Source: Antrodiella citrinella
Lineage: Eukaryota > Basidiomycota > Agaricomycetes > Polyporales > Steccherinaceae
NCBI GenBank assembly: GCA_004802725.1
Contig: SGPM01000021.1
Location: forward strand, 88,149 to 152,148
Reading direction: 5' to 3'
Length of the DNA: 64,000 nucleotides
The position numbers and the translations under genes are program-made. Under the pieces are notes generated by a model. It did not search any database. It was not told where the DNA came from and saw only the letters and a list, made by a program, of their open reading frames with translations. Positions 10,895 through 23,130 of the stretch are shown piece by piece; the stretch's first letter is position 1, and each line of letters begins with the position of its first letter.

Positions 10895-13800
10895 ATGTCC
10901 GAAGCCCAGCATGAAAACGAACAACGCCAGCCGTTACTGCATAGTGTGGAGATCACAGAAGTCTATCCAGTCATTCACATGATAAAGGCGGTAAGTGCAG
11001 CTTTCCATGATCGTGTACCTTGGAGGCTCATCGTTCTGTGCAGGATGCTGAGGTACATCTCTTTTTGAACAAAATGCACGCGTAGCTGATATGAAGAGGG
11101 TCTTTAGCATTACATTGGTACGAAGCATACCCCTGCCCCACTGCCCCCTAAGCTCATGTCTGTCTCCAGACACGCCTTTGAGTTACGAAGCTGTGAGTTC
11201 TTCTCAACGAGTATGCTTCGTCTCTGCTCATGCATCACCATAGCTTACAGCTCCGGATCTCACGTACACCCTCATCCGTCCTCTAGAGGAGAAGTACAAC
11301 GCCCTTCAACGCAAAGGAAACCTCTCGGTCGTATTCTGCCTCCTGCTCAACCGTGCCTACTTCCTCCGTGACCACCACCTCACCACCTCCGCACTCTCTC
11401 GTTCTCGTGCAGCGCTATGTGAGCTGCTAGCCATCAAGACCATACGAGAACATGGAGGCAACATGATGGAATTGTCGTTGGCTTTGACCACGAGCTGGCC
11501 GGTATACAGTGGTGCCGATCCTGGCCTCATGGAACGTGCGAGGGAAGAACGCGACGATCTGGAGGAGAGGGTCGGCAACGCGATTGAGATAGCCATTATC
11601 AGTCAGTCTAAGCGGTTCATCAAGAGTTCTGCGTGCCAGAAGGTGATTGATGGGATATGGAGGTGCGTGCGCATGTCCTCTGAATCTGTCCCGAGCCGAA
11701 CTAAGCTAACTGCCTCGGTCTGAATAGTGGAAAGATCGTGTATCCTGCGGACAGTAGTCGCTCTATCCTGTCGGACGTATGTCTCTTGTGCCTCATTTTC
11801 GTGTTATCGATTTTGATAACAACTGCAGACATACAAACGGAATCCGATCCATTTCTACGACCCGCACAAAGCCCCCCTTCTTGATCACTACAGGTACCTC
11901 TTATTCTTACGTTATTCTTATATTGTGGTGGAACAATTCATTCTGTAGACTCAAAGTCCCCGCCGTCCGCTCTGTCTTGGAATATGTCAAGTAAGGCGCA
12001 AACGCACTGTCTATCTCCAAAATCTGACTGGCACTTCAAAAGCTTTCTTATCTTGTTCGTTCTGTTCGTGCTGGCGCTCGAGTTCAGCGAAAGAGCACGC
12101 ATCAATGTCTTCGAGGGTATCTTCATGGTGTACGCTCTCGGATTCACCCTAGAAAAAGTAGCTGCGATGCAGGAGCATGGGATCAAAGGTTAGCCTTTCG
12201 ATCCATCCTCGTCCGTGATGTACGCTCAGACAAAAAAACAGTATACTTCAAGGGCACCTGGGTACGATATTAGCTGTATTGCGTACTGAACTGTCCATTG
12301 ACTTTCTGTTTTCACAGAATGGGTTTGACCTAGCATTTGGTAACTCAAAATAGTCTCAGCTTTTCATGTAGCGAAATGTTTATTAGCCCTGTCCCAGTCA
12401 CGCTCTACTGTACCTACGCAGTCATGCGATTGTGGGGAGTATACCAAGACAGTAAGTCCACCGCATCATATCGTGTGATACCTTACTGATGTCCGACGCG
12501 GTGCAGAGTCTTGGGCAAAGGAGACTGGTATCGACTTCCTAGCTGTCATCGCGGTCTTCATGTTCCCTCGGTAATCAGATCCTTCCCTTATTCTTCCCAA
12601 ACAAGGCTGACGAACGCATATCCAGATTGGCCTTCGTCACACTGAAGAACAATCTCATGGTGCTGTCGCTGAGAGCCATGATCATGCAGTTCGTAGCTCT
12701 CATGCTGATTGCTGCGTTCTGCTTCGGCGGATTTTTGTATGCACTATGGACGTGAGTCTTCGCGCATCTCACAAAAGCGATCATATTCAAGCGGTACTTT
12801 TGCAGACTGAGCCGAGGCTCTGCAGGTTATTCAGCTGGGTATGTACTCATTGTCTCACCATTGGAAGAGAAAGTATTGAATTATTCTCATCAAGGACCAT
12901 CGCGTGGTGGATGCTCGATCTCTGGTTCGGGCTCGACGCCGGTGGTTTCCAGAATGCTAGTAAGGACCTCCGCCTGCGTTGTGTGCTCAGTGCTGACTCC
13001 CGTTCCTGACCAGCCGATTTCCATCCTGTCTTTGGACCATTCATGATGATCACATACGCCTGCTTGAGTAACACGTTGCTCCTCACAGGTACTGTGACAC
13101 ATTGTCCTCTCCTTTGTACACACTGGTTGACATTTTTCCACTTCAGTGCTTGTATCTGTATGTCGAAGGCGGAATCCCTCTCATGAACTATTTGCTCATG
13201 CCATACTGCTTCTAGATACTGTCACATACATTCACAACTATCAACGACGATGCTGCTGCCGAGGTAGGTCGACACCTTGGTACGTGATATCTCTGCTGAC
13301 GTTCGTGTCAGGCTATGTTCAGGCGGGCCGTATCCACTATCGAGGGTGTCAAAGCTGATTCCTTGTTTTCATACCAACCTCCTGTCAACTTGCTCGCCCT
13401 CTGTATCATGCTACCGGCCAGTTATATTTTGACACCGCGTTGGTTCCATAAGGTATGTTCGATTCTTTCGAAGCATTTACGAATGCCTAAATACTCTCTG
13501 CTATATAGTTCAATGTATTCATGATTCGGTAGGAACTTATGTTTTCATTTCCGGCCATTCGCTCATCTCCTATAGATTGACAAGCTTCCCCATCCTCCTT
13601 CTCATCGCGGTATACGAGCGCCAGGCCAAGCGGTCAGGCTCCATTACTTTCTACGAGACTATGACTTCGGCTGCGGAGAAGGTATTCGATACTCTGCCAC
13701 GGAACCTCAAAAGACTCAGTATGTGATTCACCCTACGCATTATTCATGATTGATCTCAAATCTCCTTCTCTAGCTTGGTTCGAAGGTTTGATGGCTGGTT

Positions 13801-14782
13801 CAGATGCAGATATTGATGCGGTTAGTAGAATTCATTTCACGCTTTCATCTCTTGTTGACCCTGTTCCTAGGTTTTCGAGCTCGAATCAACATACGACGAA
13901 AGTGCTCTTGACATGGACGAAACCACACCGCTAGGACCTATGGGAGACCAAAACGGCACCCTTCGTTCTCGACGCCCTTCCCAAATGTCAAGACGCCAAG
14001 TCTCTACATCAAGTGCTCGAAGTAATGGGTTATCTCCAACATCGCTCTATCCGAACGCCCACGTACCAAGTGCGAGTTCCTCTCCACGCAAGAACGAGCG
14101 ATCACCTACACCCACACCGCCAATAGGCAACATCCCTTTACCCCGTGCGCGTATCAACTCACTCATGACGGGGAACTTAGCGTTGAGCCAGAGCACACCG
14201 AGCCCCCTTGCGCAGCTATTCCAACCGTTGATCGTGGACGAAAACAACATCCCATACGGATTCTCGGATTACCAGCTTCAACAACAAACCGATCAATCTC
14301 AACAACAAGAGTCGCAGTCACAAGAACATATCAGCCCAACGAGCACGGAGCCAATGGTCAGCTACGGCCCCGCTTCGAGACGAAGGTTGTCGAGCATGCA
14401 CAGACGGACTGGGTCCGCGGCACCTTCGCTCCCTGCTCACCCCTCGCTCCCGACGATCTTGAGTGCCGGGAGTGAGCTGACGACATCGCCCCCGGAAACG
14501 GCGGGCGCACAGCCAATGCGCCGGTTCCCGCCTGGAGGTGCGGGCGTTGCAGCGAGGCTCGCTGCCGACAACATGGCAAGGCAGGCGTTGTCAGAGAGCC
14601 CGGACGAGAACAAGCGAGCTCGGCGAGACCCGAGGGAGACGGCGAGTCAGATCGAGGAAGAGGAGGAGGACGGGGAGGGGATGATGGAGAGGTTGGATAG
14701 GATGGAGGCGGCGCAAAAAAGGATTGAGGATATGTTGAGGCAGATGTCTGAAAATATGGGAGGGGGATCTCGACGCTCGTAA
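10895..14782 (+). CDS. YVC1: Yvc1-type TRP-like vacuolar cation channel
   Basis: This is predicted to be a calcium-permeable channel of the vacuolar membrane. The ATG at 10895 gives MSEAQHENEQRQPLLHSVEI. The cytosolic N-terminal region contains YTLIRPLEEKYNALQRKGN, LSVVFCLLLNRAYFL and GGNMMELSLALTTSWPVYSG. The membrane domain runs from LKVPAVRSVLEYVNFLILF through FLAVIAVFMFPRLAFVTLK and LMIAAFC-like segments. The pore-side segment TIAWWMLDLWFGLDAGGFQ and the last helix region SNTLLLTVLVSILSHTF are typical of fungal TRPY channels. A disordered tail follows (Ser/Pro/Gln-rich, then an acidic IEEEEEDGEGMMERLDRMEA helix) to the stop at 14782. There are more than ten small introns, so the exact N-terminal exon joins (about 11000-11250) are uncertain. 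Confidence 0.85.
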
Positions 14783-15400
14783 GATACCAAGTTTTGTTTC
14801 CTGGTGTTTCAGACCTTGCACTGGCATTGATGCTGGTCGATTAACATATGTGTTCACGGACTAATACTGGTGTAGGCATGTTTTTATGTGGGTAGATTTG
14901 ATCGAATTCGATAGACGCAACATCCATAGACTCGGTCGCTGTGGCCGCGAAAGGCTTTTGCGGGGCGAATCGCGTGTGACGGCTGAGATAAAGACGCACG
15001 AAAAGTAGGAGCTCCCGAAGTCCTGGGACATCGAGAGAAGCGTCGAACAAAATGAACATTTCGACAGACTCAAGCACGGGTAGGCTCAGGCTTGAGTACT
15101 ACTCGAGTTCAATAACTAGCACAACCAGAACAATCAGATAACCTCGCGACGACACTCAGCGTCATCAAACCATTGAACCCTCCTCAGTATCAACTTGAGC
15201 TCTCAGCTCCCCGACACTCTCGACCTCCGCCCATACGAGCCAAAAGCTTGAATATACCGTCATACCGTACATCCGAGGGAATGTCCTATGTTACGATGAG
15301 TAGGATTAGGCATAGTCTGAAGTCGAGAGGAAGAGGAACGTACTCGGACATGATGTCACGTAGGTGACATCAAACCTCCGGCTGACGCCTCAAGAGAGCC
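14783..15400. other. Intergenic region with one copy of a 37-bp dispersed repeat
   Basis: There is no convincing gene in these 618 bp. Positions about 14849-14886 hold one copy of a short sequence (core GGTGTAGGCATG) that recurs near 16715-16755. Minus-strand frames here (for instance 14841-15077) share the peptide MPTP-V/I-x-VR with a frame at the second copy, because of that repeat, and have no other support. Confidence 0.4.
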
Positions 15401-15851
15401 TTAGAGAGGAACTTCTTGATCGATCTTGTCAAAAGTCTCCTTGGACAGAAGACCGTCTTGGACCATGACCTTCAAGAGATCCCTGGTCCACGTACGACAG
15501 CTATTGACGGTGGACTTCTTCTCGAATTTGACAGCATCGGCAAGAACTAGAATTCTGTCTCGTTGACCTCGAGTGAATTCATCGAGTGTGTAGAACGTGT
15601 TATTGGACAAAGATTGCTGCCGTCTCTGCTTGGCGCACGGGGAGTAGAAGGCGTAATTGCCAGGATTGCCGCTCAGCTGGATAAGCTGAGTAACCTCGCT
15701 GGCATTGTACCACTGTACGACATTGAACGTGTCGGTCACCGACGCCAAAGTATGATAAGCCCGCTGCTTGAAGCTGGACTTTCTTCACCGTGTCGTCTTC
15801 CGGGAAACTGTCGTAGACGTCGTTCATAAAACGAGGTGGTTTGGGTGCCAT
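15401..15851 (-). pseudogene. Uncharacterised small protein gene, broken by a 1-nt frameshift
   Basis: From the ATG at 15849-15851 the frame reads MAPKPPRFMNDVYDSFPEDD then TVKK. One nucleotide later, in another frame, it continues KSSFKQRAYHTLASVTDTFN, VVQWYNASEVTQLIQLSGN, CAKQRRQQS, FYTLDEFTRGQRDRILVLAD and CRTWTRDLLKVMVQDGL to DQEVPL and a stop at 15401. Both halves look like real coding sequence. The extra base is in the T run at about 15779-15781 (A run on the coding strand). The only intron that would join the frames is about 40 nt with a weak donor and would remove the acidic YDSFPEDD stretch. I do not recognise the family; no signal peptide or membrane segment is seen. It is either a recent pseudogene or a sequence error in a live gene of about 145 residues. 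Confidence 0.5.
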
Positions 15852-16836
15852 GGTTCTGAGTATGGCATTAGGACGATCATCGAAAGTAATAGGAACGTAC
15901 ACACTCACCACCTATAAGCTGAAGGGGGTCAAATTTACAGGGAGGTAATACGCGTTGATTGAAACGACTGCCACGGGAGATGCGAAACCGAGGAAAACCT
16001 CAGATTACTGTGGCGAAGCGGGCGTTTACCAGGTAATACCCGCGAGCGCGCCCAAGAGGTAACGACGCGACGAGAATGATGGAAATGGGTAGAGAAGTTT
16101 CGTAGCGGACTACCATGGTAGACCGGCACGACACCCTTATTCTTTTGTATTTTTTGTATTGTACAGAAAGTCTGATCGACTGCCCGGAGGACCAATGGCC
16201 CCAGGGCTAAAGGACTAAAGGGCCATATCCCGGAACGTACCGATAGAAGCGCCCTCCAGCTGAGGCCCTGAAATGGACGGCGCGTCACCACGAGGCTACC
16301 GACGGGCGACGCGGCGCGAGCTGCTATCGATGAAAATAGTGTCAGACGTGCTAGCTTGTTTCCTTCACACTCGATATTGATGATGCATGCACAGAGTGGA
16401 ATGTTTGCATTGTTTGACGTACAAATTAAAGAAAGAAGGTGTTCTGTTGCCGGTCGAAGAGGATATTGGAGCTGAGGACTAAGAACGCGATATCCGTTCA
16501 TGACAAAAAGTTTGAAAAGGGTAAAGCTCGTCACCCTGACTATCTTGACCAAGAAACGTCTTCCGATACATAGCAGTGGCACGGTACATCTGCTCAGTAG
16601 TGTCACATGTAGCGAGATGTCTCATGTATTTCTAACCAACAGCCTCATCTTGTCAGTCTCTCTACGATGAAGAATCTTGATGAAAGCCTGCAGAATGTGT
16701 CCGTCCTGGTTGAATAACGTCTGTGTACGGACTGATATTGGTGTAGGCATGCTTTTTGCGGCGATGATATGAGGTATGGTTGAATTGGGTATACACAACA
16801 CATGCAAAGACAATAGGGAGATGCGACTAGATACGC
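15852..16836. other. Intergenic region, about 985 bp
   Basis: No gene is supported. A 223-codon open frame on the minus strand (15935-16606) has no recognisable motif and a Cys/Arg/Leu-rich composition typical of chance frames. The second copy of the 37-bp repeat lies at about 16715-16755, close to the ERG4 3' end. Confidence 0.4.
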
Positions 16837-18723
16837 TTAGTAAATACCAGGAATAAATTTATACTTGACAATGGAGCAGTATTTGTCCCAGTCTTTGCCG
16901 TACTTGACACCGCATCTATGAGGCAAAGTCAAGAGATCATCAGCGATTTGATTCATTAGAAGAATAAATGAGACGTACCGCTCGAAATCACGGCCGACAC
17001 GGTGTATCAGGACAGCGATGAAGAAGACGGAGTAGAAGTAGGGGATGGGCGAGGCCGTTCCGATGCAGAGACCCCATGAGAGACTCATGATCCAGTCAGC
17101 GACGTAGTTGGGCTTGCGAGAGTACGCCCACCACCCGTCAATAAGCAGACGGTTTCTGTACCCAGAAAATCATCATAAGACGGGTATTAACAAATGGTTT
17201 GATTACAGTGACGTACCCATGAGCAGTCTGAATGAACTTGGGGTTCTGGAGCGTGCCACCAGGGAGCTGAGGGAAGGTGTTACGGAAAGTGGTAATGCCC
17301 TGAGTCTGCATTTTGAAGCGACTCTTCTGCGACATGGAGGTGTCCCAACTGCAGGACAACGACAGTCAGTAAAACCGTTACCGAAGGAAGGAAATAGACG
17401 ATTACATGTAGTACGCGGTGAGGAGAGTGGCGAAGAGGGCGATATATGTGGGAATGGAGAACTGGTACTTGGATGGTTCGTGGGACGCCATGTATACGAC
17501 GGAGTAGATGTAGGACTGCGCAGTGATAGGTAAGTATACAGACAGGGATGAGATAAATGTGAGACTCACGAAGGGGACTCCGGCGAAGTTCCAGAAAATA
17601 ACGAGGAAACCCCACTTCTCGTGGAACATGTCCCAAGTCTGAGGAATACATTCCTCACCCTTTCCACTGTGAAGGAATGGACATCAGATCCTCAATCATC
17701 GCATGCGATGAAGTAACACGTACCAGGCATTAAGGTACAACCAAGTTGCGAGGCACATGAAGGCCATGTTCTAGCGGAGGGGATGAGCTCAACACGCGTG
17801 CAATGAAAAGGAAACACGTACGGGGGTCACATATCCATACTGTTCGTATTGCTTGCATGCACCGGAAACGGCCATGAAGAACACCAGAACCCAAGGAATG
17901 CGAACCTCCAACCACATCTTCAAGTCAATAGGACCGATACGGGGGTTCAAACAAGCACCCATGAACACGTCGTAGATGAAGTTGCCAGACATCCTAATTT
18001 GGTTGCCCGTAGCAACCGTGAGGAAGTACATTCCGAATGCGACGGAGAACCCGACAATCATAGCCACGCTCATGAGGTGACCAAAGTTGTCGATGATCTC
18101 GGTGAGACGGAAAATGTGGAAGTAGTGAAGGGCAGCAGCGGTGGCCCATGTGATGTACAGACATCCGAGAGCGTTGCACTTGTACATGAGAGTCTTGTAG
18201 CCGAGGGAGGGAACGGGGAGGCCTTCTTGCATGTACCCTGGGACAACCCAGGCGAGCGCAAGTTGGAAGATCATCAACCCACCGTAGACTTTCCACGCGT
18301 ATAAGTTTGGGCTGGCATCCTTGAGAGCAAGGTCAGAAGGCTGCGGTACAAAGCGTTGAGAAAGAACTCACCACTCGAACGTGCTCCCACATACGTCCAA
18401 AGAATGGGAAGATGTCTTCCACAGAGCTCGGGAAGGTGAGTTGGCCGTCATAGAACACAAGACAGATCCAAAGGTAGTACATCAGGATGGGGAAACCAGT
18501 CATGATGGATAAGACACCCCATGGACCACCGAACTCATACCTGTCAACGTCATGGTCAATGTCGCGTTCATAAATCGAGCTGCAACGATGACACGTACTC
18601 GAGATGCTGGTCGAGCCGCTGGTCGATTTTTCTGCCTTCGTCGGTGGGACCACCAGTCTTTCCGTTTTCATTAGCGTGTCCCTTGTCGTTTCGTTTACGC
18701 AGACCGTCTTTGGAAGAGGCCAT
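16837..18723 (-). CDS. ERG4: Sterol C-24(28) reductase Erg4
   Basis: This is an ER-membrane NADPH-dependent enzyme that makes the last step to ergosterol by reducing the C-24(28) double bond. The ATG is at 18721-18723 (MASSKDGLRKRNDKGH, a charged leader). Then come EFGGPWGVLSIMTGFPILMY and YLWICLVFYDGQLTFP. The central membrane block includes NFGHLMSVAMIVGF and GNFIYDVFMGACLNPRIG. The family signature region reads TWDMFHEKWGFLVIFWNFAG, then YYMWDTSMSQKSRFKMQ and RNTFPQLPGGTL. The C-terminus has YSRKPNYVADWIMSLSWGL, VLIHRVGRDFERC and KYKFIPGIY with the stop at 16837. MFHEKWGF and the WDTSMSQKSRFKMQ segment favour Erg4 over the related C-14 reductase Erg24. There are about nine introns. Confidence 0.88.
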
Positions 18724-19010
18724 GGTTGTGAGCAGCGACGAGCTGGCACGGTTTAAGTGTCCCGAGGTCAAGTCGTACGAGTCGCCGAAACTTATTCTAC
18801 CTCGGGTCAGTAGGCGCCCCATTACAGCTCGATCGCTGACTCATCGGTTCCCACGACCGCGTCGACTTCCAGAAAGGGACCAGATCCGGACTCACTCACT
18901 CACTCACTCCTCAAACACAAGTTACACAAACACATCCAGATCTAGAGCCGAATTTACGGTCAGCAATATTTGTATCTTGAGACGTGGTTTTACGATATTC
19001 ACTTCTGTTG
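18724..19010. other. ERG4 upstream region with a (CTCA)n microsatellite
   Basis: This is the promoter side of ERG4. A short tetranucleotide run (CTCA)4-5 lies at about 18891-18910. No other feature is seen. Confidence 0.35.
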
Positions 19011-19019
19011 CAGGAACGC

Positions 19020-20615
19020 ACAATCGGCACATGATGGCAGGAAACGGACAGTGGCGCTGTCGAACCCTTCGATGCACAGCCAAATACACAGGTACCTCCT
19101 GAAGTTCTTCTTATAATTTTCTTCTTTGCTATCGACATCCCTCGCCAATGGATCAAGTTCAAACGGCTGACGCATGTCTGTCGATATTGGCGAGACGTGG
19201 CTCTGAGGTGCCCTTCCTGTGGCAAGATATAGTCGTCCCTGCAACTTGGACTCTCGAGGCCTACCAGGAGATTCTCGAGCGTTCTGCTATGTTTTCGCTC
19301 CGTCTTGGAGTCAACTACAAAGCAGAGAAGCACACCATGCCAGTGGTACCGTTACCCAAATCGGAGTTACGTCGTGTCGACGTTCTTAGCATATGCTGCA
19401 TGCAGGGCAGTGTAATACTCCCCGCTGAGCTTACAATCTTCCTACTCTTCGTGAACTCTATGCTTCCTCAAATCATTCGCAGCCGTTACCGCTTTTGGCT
19501 TCGAGTTATCCGCTGCCGTACTTGAAGGCGATTTACACAACCGGACTTGCGTATACAAGAATATCCCCGTTCTTCAGGCCTACCCTGACAACCTTGCGTT
19601 TGAATTGTGGCTGTTATGCGCGATACGCAGGCCCAATGACGACAGACCTCCTTAGCGCTCTTTGCGAAATGCCGTTGCTGGAGGACTTATACATCCCCCA
19701 TCCTGTCACTGTAGTCGGCTCTCCCCTTCCCCATGTCGAGCGGCCGTCTCTCCAGAACTTCTATCTGGAGACTTACACGGACGCTTGTGCAGAAATCCTT
19801 GATCGTCTCATTCTTCCGATGTCCTCTCTTACTGCTGGAGGAGTCCGTGACATCAGTGAAGTCGTCCAATTCGAGGATTGTGACGATGATGAAGTTTCAC
19901 TCAAGGACCTTTCCAGGGCGATCACTTCCAAGCTCGCGGGAAAATGTGTTATTGGGGCCGTACCAAAGACCGACACCATCAAGATTACAACGAATGAAGG
20001 AGAGGACACTATCATCGAATCATGGGAGGGCGACTCCCTGGTCCTGTCCTTTGTTTATTCCAATGGCTTTGTTGAGAGTGGCGGTGTGTTGGATATTATA
20101 CAGAAGGTATGCCCCGAGAATTTCCTGGATACTGTGCGCGTTTTGTGCATATACAGTGACGAATGTGACCACAGATGGCGGAATTCTGCTATGAGGCGAT
20201 AGGGCTGGAGGAGATCCGCGTACATGGGAGTCCGGGGGTCATCGAGTTCCTCGCCCTCATTCACGACGAATTGATACACAGCTACGAGCCGCCCAGCCTC
20301 CTCCCAATCACGCATCCTTCCGAAGAGCTACCCTTCCCTACCCTTCGTCTACTTTCCTTTGATGGCTTGGTGCTTGGCCCGCAACCACGTAAACCCGGAC
20401 GCTCCCATGCTCTGTATACTTCATTGCGGGACATGTTGGCCATGCGTAAGAGCGGAGGGATGATACTTCCTGTGTTGGAGATACGCAATGCTTACGATGT
20501 GAGGTTGGGCGATTTGGAGGAGATACGTGGAATGGTGGAACAGCTCGACTGGGATGGTCTAGTGTTGAAAGCCAAGACCTATGGTGATGAGAGAGCTTGG
20601 ACATTGATTAAGTAG
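19020..20615 (+). pseudogene. F-box family protein, frameshifted copy
   Basis: The copy is similar over its length to the intact paralogue at 20996-22834 but in at least three frames. The F-box reads VPPEVLLIIFFFAID and FKRLTHVCRYWRDVALR. After a 1-nt shift near 19205 it reads FLWQDIVVPATWTLEAYQEI. A further break near 19440-19500 leads into ISPFFRPTLTTLRLN, CEMPLLEDLYIP and SLQNFYLETYTDACAEILDR (19495-20202). A last break near 20175-20200 leads to LPVLEIRNAYDVRLGDLEEI, VEQLDWDGLVL and a stop at 20613-20615. No ATG in frame precedes the F-box. A shorter product from 19495 could still be made, but an intact F-box protein could not. Confidence 0.75.
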
Positions 20616-20995
20616 GTAGTAAATTGTACGTTTTCTCATGGTGCTGTCACAAAGCCCTGTTAGCACTGCAACAACAAAGAGAATCGTTCATTTGAACTTG
20701 AAGAGATCTGCAGTGTGCACGATCGGCGCGATCTCGCCACCTTGCGACTCTCGATCGATGATCGATGACATTGGATCAAGTTTGATTACTGAAGCTGCGC
20801 GAGTACGCGCGTACGTAGTAACGTACTACTAGTACCATTAGTAGCGACATCATGTTCGTCTTCTTGCTATCACCCAAAGTCCCCAAACCCTTCCTGTTGG
20901 ATCCAACATTGAGCAATACGGTGAGTAGTTTTATGTGGGTGCTGTGTCGATACCAGAGAAGTTGAAGTTTACACAATTTGAAAGGGCCACGGAGC
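20616..20995. other. Intergenic region between F-box copies
   Basis: No gene is seen. At 20815-20829 there is a perfect 6-3-6 inverted repeat (GTAGTA-ACG-TACTAC) in a stretch rich in TACG/CGTA. It may be a chance palindrome or a protein-binding site of the downstream F-box gene. Confidence 0.35.
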
Positions 20996-22834
20996 ATGAA
21001 GACCTGTCTGTCGGGTCATTCGAAGGGGAAGGGAGTCTCATTCTCCAGGTCCACTGCAGAGCTCAAGTCCAAAAGAGAAAAGACTGTCCCTATCCATCCA
21101 CTTGCGACACTTCCTCCTGAGATCCTTATCCCGATCTTTTCGTACTCTATCCCCAACCGTCGACGCCGTCGTTGGGGGCCTCTCAAAGGGTTGACTCATG
21201 TCTGTCGATACTGGCGCGAGGTTGCCCTCAGCGCGCCTTTTCTGTGGCGAGATCTAAGACTTCCTGGGAGTTGGTCACTCCAAGCATTTCAGGAAGTTCT
21301 TGGACGTTCGGCCCAGATTCCCCTTCGTATTGCGATCGACTACCGTGCAGGAACATTCACAACACAGCTACCCCAATCAAGCCTAGGTCGCGTCGATAGC
21401 CTCGACATTCGCTACAAGGGGACTAGCTTCATTTACGCACAACACTACGACATGCCCACTCTCCGCGAGCTTTCGATCGAATTCGATGCTTGTAACAGTG
21501 AACCTGTACAGCCGGCGATCCCCCTTCTGTCCTCGCAATATCCGCTGACATGTCTGAAGACTGTGAGCGTATGCGGTGTTTCATTCTGGAGGATTTCCCC
21601 CTTTTTGAGGCCTACCCTAACGTCCTTATCCCTGCGACATTATTGGTCTACACCAGAAGATGGACCCAACATAGCAGATCTCTTCAGCGCTCTTAGCGCT
21701 ATGCCGCTCCTGGAAGACCTGGTCATCTCTCAACATTTTTATCCTGATGACACCGACGGGGATCTCCCTGTTGTCCAGCTACAAACTCTCCAGAGATTTT
21801 GCTTGGAGACGAACACGGATGCATGCGCAGATATCCTCAGTCATCTCATTCTCCCATTGTCATCCCTCACTGTTGGAGGAGTCTGTGGCGTTTTTGAGGA
21901 ATACGAGGTAGACAAAGATGAAGACGAAGAAGACAACTTCAGTTCATTCGCCGAACTGTCTAGAGCGGTACTTCCCATACTCGGAGGGAACGGTGTCACT
22001 GGAGTTCTCCCGACAGTGGATTCACTGAAGGTCGTAGTTGTGGACGATGATGATGACACTGGCGATTCAGCGAAGATATCGGTCGAAGCATGGGAGGATA
22101 CCACCAATGTCCTTGCATATAGCTATACCAATGCGACGCTGCCGCTCGGCGATGCATTGGATGTGATATACGAATCAGCCCCCGACCATTTCATGGCCGG
22201 CATACGTACGCTGTATATCACAGCTGCAAAGCCACGGCCATGGCGACGAATGGACAAGAGTCACTCAAACCATTTGTCCTCCCTGTCGAACCTTGTGGCC
22301 CTGCACATCAGCAGGGCTCATGGGTTCATAAAGGATATTGTTGGACAGCACATTCAAGCTAGCCTGGATTGCAAATTCGATCTGCCGAATGATATCACCG
22401 GCACCGTCCAACTTCCTCCCGTAGTGGTACCGTTGCCCAATCTTCGTGTCCTTTCGCTGGACGGCATCACAATTGGCGCGTACGATGTCGAAGACGAAGA
22501 CAACAGCGATTATGAGGACGAGGATGATCGTTGCAGAGTTCCATATACCGATCTGCTGCCTGCTATTCGGCTAATGCTAGCCATGCGTCAGGCCAAAGGC
22601 ATCCAGCTTTCCTTATTGGAAATTCGCAATGCTCACATGTTCCAGTCAACCGATGCAGAACAACTGCGCGATGTGGTTGGCAGGCTGGAGTGGGATGGGC
22701 GGGTGACGATGCAACCTCCAGTTACAGACTACTGGGAAGGGGCAATCTGTGAGGTATCGGCCTCGGAGCGCGTAGGACACTGGGTGGAGCGGCTACGAGA
22801 GGAGATGATAGTAACTCGGACTGATCATAGATGA
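20996..22834 (+). CDS. F-box protein, intact single-exon copy
   Basis: The ATG at 20996 starts a 612-codon uninterrupted frame; the open frame upstream has no earlier ATG. The F-box is at about residues 35-80 (LATLPPEILIPIFSYSIP, LKGLTHVCRYWREVALSAPF, LWRDLRLPGSW). Known F-box proteins join Skp1-cullin ubiquitin ligases through this motif. Degenerate leucine-rich segments follow (SLGRVDSLDIRYKG, PFLRPTLTSLSLRHYW, MPLLEDLVISQHF, LQTLQRFCLETNTDACADIL). There are two acidic patches near residues 305 and 500. The family's C-terminal signature is LSLLEIRNAHMFQSTDAEQL, RDVVGRLEWDGRVTM. It is the best-preserved member of the three-copy cluster here. The substrate is unknown. Confidence 0.8.
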   Translation: MKTCLSGHSKGKGVSFSRSTAELKSKREKTVPIHPLATLPPEILIPIFSYSIPNRRRRRWGPLKGLTHVCRYWREVALSAPFLWRDLRLPGSWSLQAFQEVLGRSAQIPLRIAIDYRAGTFTTQLPQSSLGRVDSLDIRYKGTSFIYAQHYDMPTLRELSIEFDACNSEPVQPAIPLLSSQYPLTCLKTVSVCGVSFWRISPFLRPTLTSLSLRHYWSTPEDGPNIADLFSALSAMPLLEDLVISQHFYPDDTDGDLPVVQLQTLQRFCLETNTDACADILSHLILPLSSLTVGGVCGVFEEYEVDKDEDEEDNFSSFAELSRAVLPILGGNGVTGVLPTVDSLKVVVVDDDDDTGDSAKISVEAWEDTTNVLAYSYTNATLPLGDALDVIYESAPDHFMAGIRTLYITAAKPRPWRRMDKSHSNHLSSLSNLVALHISRAHGFIKDIVGQHIQASLDCKFDLPNDITGTVQLPPVVVPLPNLRVLSLDGITIGAYDVEDEDNSDYEDEDDRCRVPYTDLLPAIRLMLAMRQAKGIQLSLLEIRNAHMFQSTDAEQLRDVVGRLEWDGRVTMQPPVTDYWEGAICEVSASERVGHWVERLREEMIVTRTDHR

Positions 22835-23130
22835 GTATCTTCTCAATGTCTAAGCTGTACTGCACTTTCTTCCAATGACATTCAATGCTTCTTCTTCTCG
22901 AAATGACTCCGAATCTCGTGTCACAAAAGCAGCACAGGAATTCGAACCGCGAGGGCAATACTGCGGCATGAATGCTTTTTGTCTACCCTGGCCTCAGCGC
23001 AATCTGAGGCTCTGTATCTTAAGTATCTTCTCTCTCAGGGTTACCTCCTCCTTTGGAACTTGCTTAGCGCTGTACCGATTTCAAAAAGGTGACAGAATTA
23101 GTTAGAGCCTGAAAGCTGTGACGGAGCCTC

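Noticed and set aside
7789..14782. Many 60-90 codon antisense frames over PMT4 and YVC1.
   Set aside because: They are shadows of the coding exons in other frames and lack any independent support.
15935..16606. A 223-codon open frame on the minus strand.
   Set aside because: It has no motif, no plausible composition and no match in pattern to any family in the window; it is most likely chance.
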